From positions 1,550,001-1,614,000 of the forward strand of contig JANUWI010000006.1 in the NCBI GenBank assembly GCA_025504975.1: a stretch of 64,000 bases of DNA, written 5' to 3'. Position numbers and translations under genes: made by a program. The stretch comes from Plenodomus lindquistii. Lineage: Eukaryota; Ascomycota; Dothideomycetes; Pleosporales; Leptosphaeriaceae. Shown here in pieces: positions 11,356-21,541 of the stretch. The notes beneath the pieces are model-generated. The model had not been told where the DNA came from. It searched no databases and was given only the letters and a program-made list of their open reading frames with translations. The stretch's first letter is position 1. Every line of letters begins with the position of its first letter.

Positions 11356-11820
11356 ATGGGATGCACTCCGACTGTATGTAAGGAGACGTTCGATAAGCAA
11401 TATTATCGTGGGGGTTTGGGAGCTTCAGGCACATGATTTTTGGCGCAAACGGAGGGTAGCATACCCGATAATGTTTGCGGAGAAGTGTTCGCCACAAGTG
11501 CTGGATGAGGCTGGAACAAGGCTTTAAAACGGATCTGTAGCTACCCTCAGAGACTGCTGGAGGTCCACCCTGTGTCTGATTTCGTCTACACCTATGAAGC
11601 CCATAGTTCCAAAAAGTTGATTGCGAGAAGTGTGCCCTAAGTTGATACTCCGTTTGCGATGTGACGCTAAGACCAATTGTTCACCGGACCGTTCTCACCT
11701 CCCCAGGTTCCCACCTCTAACACACATGCTCTTCCGACTTCAATACTCTTCCTTGGCTCTTCAGCACACGCTGATACTTCAACCGAAAGCCACACAGACG
11801 AAAGACACGCCTGTGCCGTC
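11356..11820. other. Spacer between array members 7 and 8
   Basis: No gene recognised. The final 100 bases are pyrimidine- and CA-rich, like a leader. Confidence 0.35.
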
Positions 11821-13011
11821 ATGTCTGACACCGCGCAAGGTCACTTCGACGCGCTACTTGCGCTGTCAAGGACTGCCCAGCTTGCTCGTCTGCGTCAACA
11901 GCTTGTTGCAAGCATCACCGATCGAGAGCTTGTAAACATGATCCAGTATGGTACATCGACGTCACTACCTCGACCAAAACTTGAGGCGGTGGCACTCGCG
12001 CTGGTCGACGTTACGGCGGAAGCAAAAGCGGCTGGCAATCTGGACACAGAGCGAACGAACGAAGCACAACCTATGCAGGATCCTACGACTCAGCGTAATT
12101 CTGAACAGTCTTTGGAGGAAAGTTCGCATGGTGCGTCTCTTTATCTTGTACGTTCAGTCTGGTTGTTAACGACTCACAGTCATTCCCACAGAAGTTGCAG
12201 TGAACGAACCACTCAAGGACTGCCAGATATCCAATAAGAGGGCTCACACGGGCGACGAAATGTTGTCAGACCTCTGAAAAGACGCTCCGGCGACGCGACT
12301 GAGGATTCCACGAACTTCGACACTCGAGTGGTGCGCTCTGGCAGCAGTAAGCAGGCGGTCAGTCAGGAACAGACATCAGCGAAGGAAGAGTCCGATAGCA
12401 CATCGCGAGCGCTATCATCTGGAGAAGCTTCCCTAAACGCGCCAACGAACGGCGGCGATACTACTAGCCAACCTGCTCGCCATGCAATCCATGCGTCAGC
12501 GCCACCAGCTGTGAAGTCGACTACAAACTCACCACAGTCTATCGATCCTCTATCTGTCGTAGCCCCTGGAATGAAGATGTACCTTTTTCTACCCGCGAGC
12601 GGCAATTTGGGCGGTCGATTTGTCGCTTACTCAGGCTCTGAAGTGTCTGGTGCCCTCCGGAATCACCTCACCAAAAGCTTCAGGGACTCCTACATGACAC
12701 AACGGCGTAGCCAATTACAGTGCAGCCAATTTATCAAATTCGTACAATTGTTACTCGGAGACAGCAGACTAGATCACTGCAACACTTGCATGGGGCTGTT
12801 CATGTACAGCGGTGGCCGCCCGAGACTGTGCAAATGGGAAAATGCAAACGATGATAAGGAATTTGCTTGCGATGACTGCACCCGCGAACACAGACTCTGT
12901 GTTCGGATCATTAGATCTTATTCTGATCTCAACTTGGGGGTCTATCCGGTATTCAAGGCGGTTAAGGCAGGTGTTCCGTGGAAGGACGTTGATTACTGGA
13001 TCTCTGCGTGA
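11821..13011 (+). CDS. Array member 8: N-domain plus CxxC-x7-C protein with an unclear splice junction
   Basis: The ATG at 11821 begins a clear N-domain (HFDALLALSRTAQLARLRQQ, then SITDREL). Exon 1 ends at 12130 with donor GTGCGT in phase 1, as in the paralogs. The obvious acceptors (12179 or 12191, after branch GTTAAC) lead into a frame that stops at 12275. The frame carrying the rest of the protein is open only from 12238. A 108-nt intron ending at 12238 would join it but has a poor acceptor, so the gene either uses an unusually long intron or carries a frameshift. Exon 2 contains RPLKRRSGDATED, a middle domain, CDDCTREHRLCVR and DYWISA at the end. Function is unknown. Confidence 0.6.
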
Positions 13012-13474
13012 GAAACGAGAATACCTGTCTGAACATGGACAATGAGTTGGAAGTGTACGAAGACGAGGTGCGACATGTAAGCTATCGTACCTGCTGTACG
13101 TTCAAGCAAGTACAAAGTTTGAAGAAGCATCGAGAGACAAGCAACACCAGAGTTCATGAGAAGACATATGCAGCGCTATGTTTAGTAGTGTTACACACTG
13201 CTGCACTCATGGTCTATAGCAGTGTCTTCAGAGGGTAGCAGGCGAAGATGCTTTGGCCTGAGCAAGGATCGAAACATGACTAGAAAATCGTAATTCTGGA
13301 ACAACTCTCATAAACCCCCCTTCCCGTTACCGTACACCATATTCACGCATCCAATATCATACTGAGTGTTTTGCACACATAATGCGCGGCACAGATAGGC
13401 CTCGATATCGCAAGAGTTATTTAGACTCGATTACCGCATCGGGCGGGCATCAGAGCGACTGCATGTAGGAAAGG
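13012..13474. other. Spacer after array member 8
   Basis: No gene recognised. No N-domain belonging to the relic that follows was found in this interval. Confidence 0.35.
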
Positions 13475-13680
13475 TCGAACGTGAACGGGGAGTCTTCGTG
13501 CGATGGGTGCGTGAGGAGAAGGAGGCTGTGTGTCAGGACTGTGGAATGTGCGTGAAATTGTTGCGTCAGGCTGTCGGGTATTTTGCATCGCCGAAGCGTA
13601 TTGGTATTGGGAGTACTCTGCATCGATGGATTTGAAATCGGGTACTCTCGAGATGAGCTGGCTACAATGCATCATCTGAT
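13475..13680 (+). pseudogene. Relic of a ninth array member (cysteine motif only)
   Basis: Around 13489-13556 the plus strand reads SSCDGCVRRRRLCVRTVECA followed by a stop. This is the family CxxC-x7-C-VR motif. Beyond the stop, in a shifted frame, a KRIGIGS-like stretch and IGYS echo the usual end of the domain. No start codon, N-domain or intact frame is present. It is most simply a degraded end of another array copy, abutting the convergent Asteroid-domain gene. Confidence 0.6.
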
Positions 13681-13728
13681 TTGAAACTCCACCTTGTTGT
13701 AGAATAGTTCCTAGTGACCTAAAATACA

Positions 13729-15641
13729 CTAAGACCCAGCCATCTGCCTCATCCCAGCTTTCCTCTTCTTCCGGTCTGCCTCTCTTGCCTGCCTCTTCTT
13801 CTTCTTATTTGAGACCTGCTCCGAAGGTATCTCCGCACCAGCTGACGCATATATCTCTTCGACTATAGACCTCAGACTATCATGTTCCGCAAGTACCTTC
13901 TTCGCCTGTCCTGGCACCGTAAACATGTCGCTTATTGATGGGAAGAAGTCCATATGCTTTTTAATGCTGATCAGATTGCTCTTCAGGTCGCCGTCTTCCG
14001 TCTTCGATTGTGCGAGCTTGACGCTGACGATCTGTTTTAGCACTCGCAGAGAGTACATAGCAGCTTGCAGGCGAGCTGTGAGTTGAATGAAGGCCCACGT
14101 ATTGTCAAACTCGGCGTTGAGCACTCGTAATACCAGTGGGATAGTTGGTGACGTGTTCAGATCTGCGAGTACTAGACTCAGTCCAAATAACGGCCATAGA
14201 AGCTCAGTTTTGATGCCTTTGCCGTTCGCCCACAACGCTAAACCGCTGATTTGCTGCTCCATCTCTGCTACGGCGCTCGCAGCGTCTGCCGCGGCGCTGA
14301 GATGGATCTCCTGAGCAGATACGCCCTGAGACTTGCGCCTGTATTCATAGACTAGGGCCCCAGTTGGTGCTAGTAGACAGTACGCGAGTTTGCGTATGTC
14401 GTGACCCATGTTCCATGCTGATGCTTGGGCAGGGTCTTCCACAAGTAGAGGCAGATAGACGAGGGAATTCGCCGATGCGCTCAAGGCTTGATCGACATAT
14501 TCAGATATCCGTACATCCAGATCTTGAAGTTTCAGTGAATCTAGCACAGGTCTTCTGCGATCAGCAGATATACTTGCGGTGGGCGCGTACCGCCGATTGA
14601 AATCGATATAGCTGGCTGAGGTAAGATCCACGCTGCGTGCGTTCTGGACTAACAGATTCGCTGTATCTTGTGGGTTCTGACAAAGCGCGTATGCGAATGG
14701 AGCCAGACTACTGAGCTGCAGCTTCTCCCGTATTTGATCAGGGTTATAGGCTCGAATACCCGACGATAGGTCGACATCATGCAAGAAGACGATGAGTGTC
14801 TCCTTTGGATAGTCGTAGAGTACGAGATCGGTGTCGCTTGTAAAGACGATCGAACGATCGAAATCTTTGGCGTATAGTGCACACCAGTCATCGGCTTCTC
14901 CTGGTACAATGCGAGTCCTAGCCGCATATGACGATGAAGCTAGAGCTTCTCGCAAAGCGGGCGCCAAGAAGGCATACAGGATGGAAGCTAACGTTCTTGG
15001 TATGGGACATGAATCTGTAGGATAGCTTGCCCGGAATTGCAACACACGTTTGTTGTTCTGTTCAAGTCGCGACAGTCTCTCGGCTTGCTTGTCTTTCGGC
15101 AAAGCACCATCGAAGAAGATAGTCGATCTGCACATGCGGTATTAGCCATGATCGGAAAGCCTATATGCAGTGCACGCATACACAAGTAGGCGCAGGTTGC
15201 TCCTTGTGCCATACCGCTAGCCGGTCGTAGCAAGTTCCGTCTACTTTCCAAGGATAATTTCCATTGCCGTCCAGAACTTTGGAAGCTAGTTGGAGAGCAG
15301 TCTTATGGTTCAGAGGCTTACACATGGTCGTTGCTGCACTTGAATGTGAGCCTCCCAGGACGTGCAAAGACTGACAAGCTGACTGAAGGGCATAGAAAAT
15401 TTGAATGTACTTACACCTTGACGTGGATGCTTTCCAATTGGTCTAGCCAACGAATAGCCCCGGTAGTGATGTCCTGATAAGTTGGCAGCTTGAATGCATC
15501 TGTTGAAGCAGCAACGGCGAGCTTATGGCCAAAGTATGCTAGGGCTGGGCCATCGATGATCGCAGAGTAACCATCCAATTGATCAGGCGCGTATTGAGCC
15601 GCATGAGGCTCGAGACGCCTAGCGAGGCCAGGGATGCCCAT
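13729..15641 (-). CDS. Asteroid-domain (XPG-I-like) protein
   Basis: Predicted 541-residue protein from exons 15641-15415 and 15127-13729. The N-terminus MGIPGLARRLEPHA and the block IFFDGALPKDKQAERLSRLE are characteristic of fungal Asteroid-domain proteins, a branch of the XPG/FEN nuclease superfamily. The XPG-I-like signature VPGEADDWCALYA followed by TSDTDLVLYD keeps acidic residues expected at a metal site, but activity cannot be inferred. The C-terminus is lysine-rich (KKKKRQAREADRKKRK), suggesting nuclear location. The intron (15128-15414) is 287 nt, several times longer than others in the window. The gene is divergent from phosphoglucomutase. In homologs the family is described as a putative single-strand DNA endonuclease. 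Confidence 0.88.
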
Positions 15642-16079
15642 CTTGGACTAGGAGAAGCGCACCCCAAAAATGATAGCGATTCGGTGCGGTCTAGCCTCGT
15701 GGGCTAATCTTCTGACAGGTGAGGCGGTCTCGTCCTGTGCAAAACGCGTCTTGTTGAGCTGCTGTGTGAGTCGCGACCCATGGGGCCCCGACAATTTCTC
15801 TTGGACCGGAGCAGATGCGCGTCTTGGACCCTGCTCCGCGTTACAGAGTTGCCACTGTTGGGACTGACGAGGGAAAAAGTCGAGGAAGTTTGCGGATCGC
15901 TTCCGTAGTCGTGTTAGCGAGCGCCCGCCAGCGTCATCCCATGTGGTGGGGGGAGGAGCTAGCTGCCCCTCGTTAGAGCTCAAAAGTTGACCTCACCGCA
16001 TCACTCCAGAGCTCTTCTCATTCACTCCAATTGCTTCAGAGCACAACAAATCACCTTGAAGCATAACACGACATACACA
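15642..16079. promoter_or_regulatory. Divergent promoter between the Asteroid-domain gene and phosphoglucomutase
   Basis: The 438-base interval separates two divergently transcribed genes and has no convincing ORF. The part next to phosphoglucomutase is C/A-rich, ending in GACATACACAATG, typical of the leader of a highly expressed fungal gene. Confidence 0.5.
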
Positions 16080-17966
16080 ATGAGCGTCCGAACCGTTGAG
16101 TTGAAGCCATTCCAGGACCAGAAGCCCGGAACGTAAGTACAGACAAGCTTCTGCAGCACCACTACCGACTTTCAGGGTCCAGAGCCCATGAGGCATGGCC
16201 TGGAGATCACATCTTTCACAGCCAACAACCAATCTACCATGAAGCTAGATCAAGTTCTTCAAGTTTATTCTGGGTTTCAACGCTGACATATTGTCCTTCT
16301 AGTTCTGGTCTCCGCAAGAAGGTCAAGGTTTTCCAGCAGGAGCACTACTCAGAGGCCTTTGTTGCCAGTATCCTGCAGTCAATTCCTGAAGGCGTCAAGG
16401 ATTCCTTCCTCGTCGTTGGTGGAGATGGCCGCTACTGGAACCCAGAAGTCACCCAGCTCATCGCCAAGATTGGTGCTGCATATGGTGTCAAGAAGCTCTT
16501 GATCGGCCAGAATGGCATCCTCAGTACCCCAGCTGCCAGCCATGTCATCCGGATACGAAAGGCGACCGGTGGTATCTTGCTGACCGCCAGCCACAACCCA
16601 GGTGGTGCGTCGACACAGTTCTCACTCTCCATGCACACGGTCTAACAAGAAAACAGGCCCCGAGGAGGACTTCGGCATCAAGTACAACCTCGCCAACGGC
16701 GCGCCTGCACCCGAGAGCGTCACCAACAAGATCTACGAGACATCCAAGACCATCACATCATACAAGATTGCCGACATCCCTGATGTTGACCTCAGCAAAA
16801 TTGGCACACAAAAGGTCGGCGACCTCGAGGTGGAGATCATCCACTCAACAGAGGACTACCTCGCCATGCTTAAGGACATCTTCGACTTTGACCTTATTAA
16901 GTCGTTCCTCAAGCAGCACCCCGACTTCAAGGTGCTGTTTGACGGTTTGAGCGGTGTCACTGGCTCATACGGTATCGACATCTTCGAGAAGGAGCTCGGC
17001 ATTCCCAACAGCACACAAAACTGCATTCCCAAGCCAGACTTTGGTGGCCACCACCCCGACCCCAACCTGGTATACGCCAAGTCTCTTGTCGATGCTGTTG
17101 ACAAGAACGGCATTCACTTCGGCGCCGCCAGTGACGGTGATGGCGACAGGAACATGATCTACGGCGCCAACAGCTTCGTTTCGCCCGGTGACAGTCTTGC
17201 CATCATTGCGCACCACGCTGAGCTCATTCCCTACTTCAAGAAGCAGGGCATCTACGGTCTTGCGCGAAGCATGCCAACATCTGGCGCAATTGATCTTGTT
17301 GCCAAGAAGAAGGGCGTTGAGTGCTACGAGGTTCCTACCGGCTGGAAGTTCTTCTGCGGTCTGTTTGATTCCGACAAGATGAACATTTGCGGTGAGGAGA
17401 GTTTCGGAACTGGCAGCAACCACATCCGTGAGAAGGACGGTCTGTGGGCTGTTGTCGCATGGTTGAACATCTTGGCCGGTGTTGGACAGCAGACTGGAAC
17501 CACGCCCAGTATTGCATCAGTCCAAAAGGACTTCTGGAAGACATACGGACGCACATTCTTCACTCGTTACGACTACGAGGGATGTGAGACGGACGGCGCC
17601 AACAAGGTCACTGCGCACATGAAGGAACTCATCACCACCAAGAAGGACGAGTTCATCGGTTCCACCGTCTCCGGCCGTAAGGTCGTAGAGGCAGATGACT
17701 TCTCATACACCGATCTCGATGGCAGCGTCAGCAAGAACCAGGGCATCTACGTCAAGTTTGACGATGGTAGCCGCATCGTCGTACGTCTGTCCGGCACAGG
17801 CAGCAGCGGCGCCACTATCCGCCTGTACATTGAGAAGCACACCAGCGATGAGTCGACATATGACATGGACGCACAGGATTACCTCAAGGACAACGTACAG
17901 CTCGCGACTGGCCTGTTGAAGCTCCAGGAGTACATTGGCCGCACTGAGCCCGATGTCAAGACCTAA
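16080..17966 (+). CDS. PGM2: Phosphoglucomutase
   Basis: Predicted 554-residue protein from exons 16080-16132, 16303-16604 and 16657-17966. The first intron is 170 nt with a CGCTGAC branch, the second 52 nt. The enzyme interconverts glucose 1-phosphate and glucose 6-phosphate in the cytosol, linking glycolysis to UDP-glucose, trehalose and cell-wall synthesis. The catalytic phosphoserine loop LLTASHNPGG, the metal-binding loop DGDGDRNM, the sugar-recognition loop GEESFGTGSNH and the phosphate-binding RLSGTGSSGAT are all present in order. Length equals that of fungal phosphoglucomutases. The coding sequence favours C-ending codons, consistent with strong expression. No oddities seen. Confidence 0.96.
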
Positions 17967-18470
17967 GTGGTTGTTGATATGATGGATGATGTTCATGTCG
18001 GATGCCATGGCAGAAAAGAGGAAGACGATACTAACTACGGAGATTCAGTGATAAATTAGCGAACATAGCTTTATGCAAGATGTTTTTAATACAAATTACA
18101 TCTATACATTGGTCGGTTACAAGAACGTGAGGATGGTGAGCATAGAACGTGGGGGTAATTGTGAGACTCTGTTTTACACGACACGGCACCGTAATTATTG
18201 CTTTGTAATTGCTACTCAAATTAGCCATTGGTTATACAGTATGCATGGTTGCGCAGGCGTGGTGGCTGAGCTAGCGGTCGCGACGTCATGGTCCAACAGC
18301 GAGTTGCCTCTTGCGCGACAAGCACAGGCCCTTGACAACATTGCCATCCCCGCAATCCTGACGTCGCGTACTTGTACATACAAGACCAAATCCCTACCAA
18401 CTCGGTTTGCTGATCTCTGCTCCTCGAAGTCCACCCCACAAAAACTCACATTCCCCTACACATCGCAATC
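17967..18470. other. Intergenic region between phosphoglucomutase and the oxysterol-binding protein
   Basis: The first part should hold the phosphoglucomutase terminator. The last 100 bases before 18471 are C/A-rich and are probably the leader of the next gene. No ORF with recognisable similarity is present. Confidence 0.4.
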
Positions 18471-19835
18471 ATGCCTGCCGAGCAAGAAGGGTCCGCCGTG
18501 CCGCCGCAGGCAAAGGGCTCGTGGTCGAGCTTCCTCAAAGTATGCTCGTGTTTGTTTGCGCAACCACGCGACATGGCTGACACTCTGCCAGTCTATTGCC
18601 TCGTTCAATGGCGACCTCTCCACCATGACGGCGCCTGCCTTTATTCTCTCCACCAAGTCGCTCACCGAATTCTCGTCGTACTGGACCGAGCACCCTTCCG
18701 TCTTCGTTGCGCCCGCCGCAGAAAAGGACCCTGCCAAGCGCTCCATGCTTGTGCTGAAGTGGTTCCTGAGCACACTGAAGCAACAGTATGCCAGTCGGAG
18801 TGACACGCTCGGCAGCGAGAAGAAGCCGTTGAACCCTTTCCTGGGCGAATTGTTCTTGGGCAAGTGGGAGGACGAGGCGGGCACTACACAGCTCGTCAGC
18901 GAGCAAGTGAGGTATGGCAGAATGCCCCTGTCAGCAAGCCTACCGTGAGCCACACGCTTACATGTTGCCCTTAGCCACCACCCTCCCGTCACTGCGTACG
19001 CCATTTGGAATGACCAGCATGGTGTCCGCGTCGAGGGTTACAACGCCCAAAAGGCATCCTTCAAGACCACCATTAACGTCAAGGTATGGCCCACCTCCCA
19101 CCCCTCTTGCGCCACGCTCACTCTAGGAAGCAAATCGGCCATGCCACACTCCACCTCGATGCATTCGACGAAACCTACCTCATCACTCTCCCCTCCCTCC
19201 ACATTGAAGGCCTCATCACAGGCTCACCCTTCGTCGAGCTCAACGGCAGCACCTACATCCAGTCCTCTACGGGCTTCACATCTCGCATCGACTACAGTGG
19301 CAAGGGCTGGGTCTCGGGAAAGAAGAACACGTTCTCGGCGATCATGTATCCAGAGGGCAGGGAAAAGGAGCCCATCTACAAGGCCGAAGGACAGTGGAGT
19401 AGCTCCTTCACCATTAAGGATGCAAAGACCAAGGCTGTCATTGACACTTTCGACCACAAGACTATCAAGACAACGACCCTGACCATCGCCCCCATTGAGC
19501 AACAAGATCACTTCGAGACACGTCGCGCGTGGAAGAAGGTGTCTGACGCTATTAACAAGGGTGACATGGACACCACCTCTGCCGAGAAGACCATCATCGA
19601 GAACCGCCAGCGCGAGATGCGCAAAGACGAAAAGGACGCTAGTACCGAGTGGCATCGCGCTTTCTTCTCTCGCGCAACAGAGTTCCCGCTATTTGAGCAG
19701 CTGGCCAAGAAGGTTGGAGAAGGCATCAACGACACTCAAACCAATGGTGTATGGGTATTTGATGTGCAAAAGGCCAGGGAGGCCACCTCGCCGTACCACC
19801 CAGAGGTCAACCCGCCGATTTACGAGAGAAAGTGA
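18471..19835 (+). CDS. KES1: Oxysterol-binding protein, KES1/OSH4 type
   Basis: Predicted 400-residue protein from exons 18471-18539, 18592-18911, 18975-19083 and 19131-19835. It carries the OSBP family signature [12 protein letters not shown], formed across the second intron. It lacks PH or ankyrin domains, so it is the short OSH4/KES1 class that exchanges sterol and phosphatidylinositol 4-phosphate between ER and Golgi membranes. Other conserved parts include [25 protein letters not shown] and a C-terminal [11 protein letters not shown]. The last intron uses acceptor GAAG although a TAG lies four bases upstream; only the downstream site keeps the frame. Lysine-rich C-terminal half is usual for the family. 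Confidence 0.94.
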
Positions 19836-20850
19836 GGCACGCGAGGCACGACTTCCATATCTCTAAGCTCGATTGGCCTGGTGTTGTAATCGTACACAGG
19901 GGGTAATACAAGCCTTCGGCGGATAGAGGCCTTTGTCAAAGAGGGCCACGGGCAGAGTACAACTGAGATCGCGGTACGGACGATACAAAACGCACATTGC
20001 CAATGCAATGAGCAAGGCGGAAGATAGAGTTTTACACTCTCAGTGTCATTGACCTGAGAGCCTTCATACATACTAGATAACTACTTCTCCTCCACCATGC
20101 GACCATGGGCCGAATAATTAATCAAAACACGTGTTATTACTCAGTCAAAGTCCCTCCACCAAGATTTTTTTTTCCCTCGCACGTGAGTTTTCGGCCCTTG
20201 TTATTCTGTAGCGCTCACATATGATGTGGTTGATGATATTTGTAGACGTAGAGATGAATTTGTGAGGGGTGGAGGAGAGTGGTCATCGTTGGTGAACATG
20301 AAGTATTCTAGTCAGTGCGGCAGGGAGGCGTACGGAAACATTGCATATATGAACATTTGTTTGAAATGAAGATTCAAAACACATGACGAGTATACTTCTG
20401 CCAATGGACGGAGCCAGACAGGTAAGGTCATGCTTATTATCCGCCACCGTTCTCTCGATATCGCGGCCAAGAAACTTATTTGGCTAAAATTCGTGTATAG
20501 TCTCTGATTCAAGGTGATCTCAATCACCCACCATTTCATATCTGTCCATGTTTTTTTTTATAATACCGGAAAGACTTCACCGCTCATCGAATTGGGCAAA
20601 ATGCGACATTCTGCAGCATCGATTGGTGGTTCCAACATTTCAGTGCACAGGGCAAAAGGGAACTGGACAAGTCATAACCCATGTCCGGATTTGTTTTTGG
20701 ATCGAGACAGCACATGGCCAATATCTTTTACCTCTTTTAGAAAGACACACCAAGGGGTGTGGGGGAGGAAAGTTCGTGGACTTTGAGGATGGGGGCGGGT
20801 TTTATAGATTAGCTAGCTCTCATGCAGGGGCTCGGGCAGAGTAGCATACT
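19836..20850. other. Gene-free stretch after KES1
   Basis: About 1 kb without a convincing gene on either strand. It contains a run of T at 20166-20173 and some AT-rich segments. It leads into a repeat-rich block. Confidence 0.4.
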
Positions 20851-20910
20851 GGTGGGGTATGTTGGGTATGGAGTCCTTTTGGTGGGGTATGTTGGGTATG
20901 GAGTCCTTTC
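20851..20910. repeat. Two-copy 30-bp tandem repeat
   Basis: Positions 20851-20880 and 20881-20910 are direct copies of a 30-base unit starting GGTGGGGTATGTTGGGTATG, differing only at the last base. The near identity indicates recent duplication. On the minus strand it would encode a repeated decapeptide but no gene is supported there. Confidence 0.95.
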
Positions 20911-21203
20911 GAGTGCGGGTTGATGCGTGTTTTGTAAGGGTAGTTCACATACGTGGTTTGGATCATGAATTCCAAGACTGGATGCCGGTCCATGGCGAGA
21001 TCAGCCCATTCTTTTCCATACCTGCCAGATACACTGCGCAGAGCGAGAGGTGTCGATACGATGACCTTGGCGTTGCGAAAGTTGGGCAGAGTGCACATGC
21101 CACAACGAATCTGAAGTTCAATAGGAGCGATAATGTGGCTGTGACATCCGATCAGATATCAGAGCAGACGCAACATGAACTTGGGGCGTAATCACTTTAA
21201 GAA

Positions 21204-21541
21204 GCAGACACAGTCATGCGCGTCAATAGTGTAGATTTCGGATCCAGAATTGTGGCGGTTGCATAGAACAAGTTGAGAATTCTGGCCCGAGAAAGAGAGG
21301 TGTGCGCTTTATACCCCACACCAGTCTCTGGACAAAACATTGCCTTGACGTAGGTAGGTTGGAGTTCTGGAGGCAGACACAGTCATGGATAAGTATAGTG
21401 TGTACTTTGAATCCAGGACTTTTGTAGTTGGATAGAATAAGTCAGGAATCTTGTCCGGAGAAGAGAGACGCGCTTTATACCTCACACTACTCCCCAGACA
21501 AGTCATAGAGTTAACGTAAGTCTGATTTGAACGAGTAATAT
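21204..21541 (+). repeat. Two-copy 169-bp tandem repeat with TTTATACC element
   Basis: A unit beginning GCAGACACAGTCATG starts at 21204 and again at 21373. The copies share blocks such as GTTG.ATAGAA.AAGT, a GAGAA.AGAG purine block, then GCTTTATACC followed by CACAC. They have diverged considerably, so the duplication is old. Each unit carries the promoter-like TTTATAC element in the same orientation (21308 and 21474). Confidence 0.8.
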
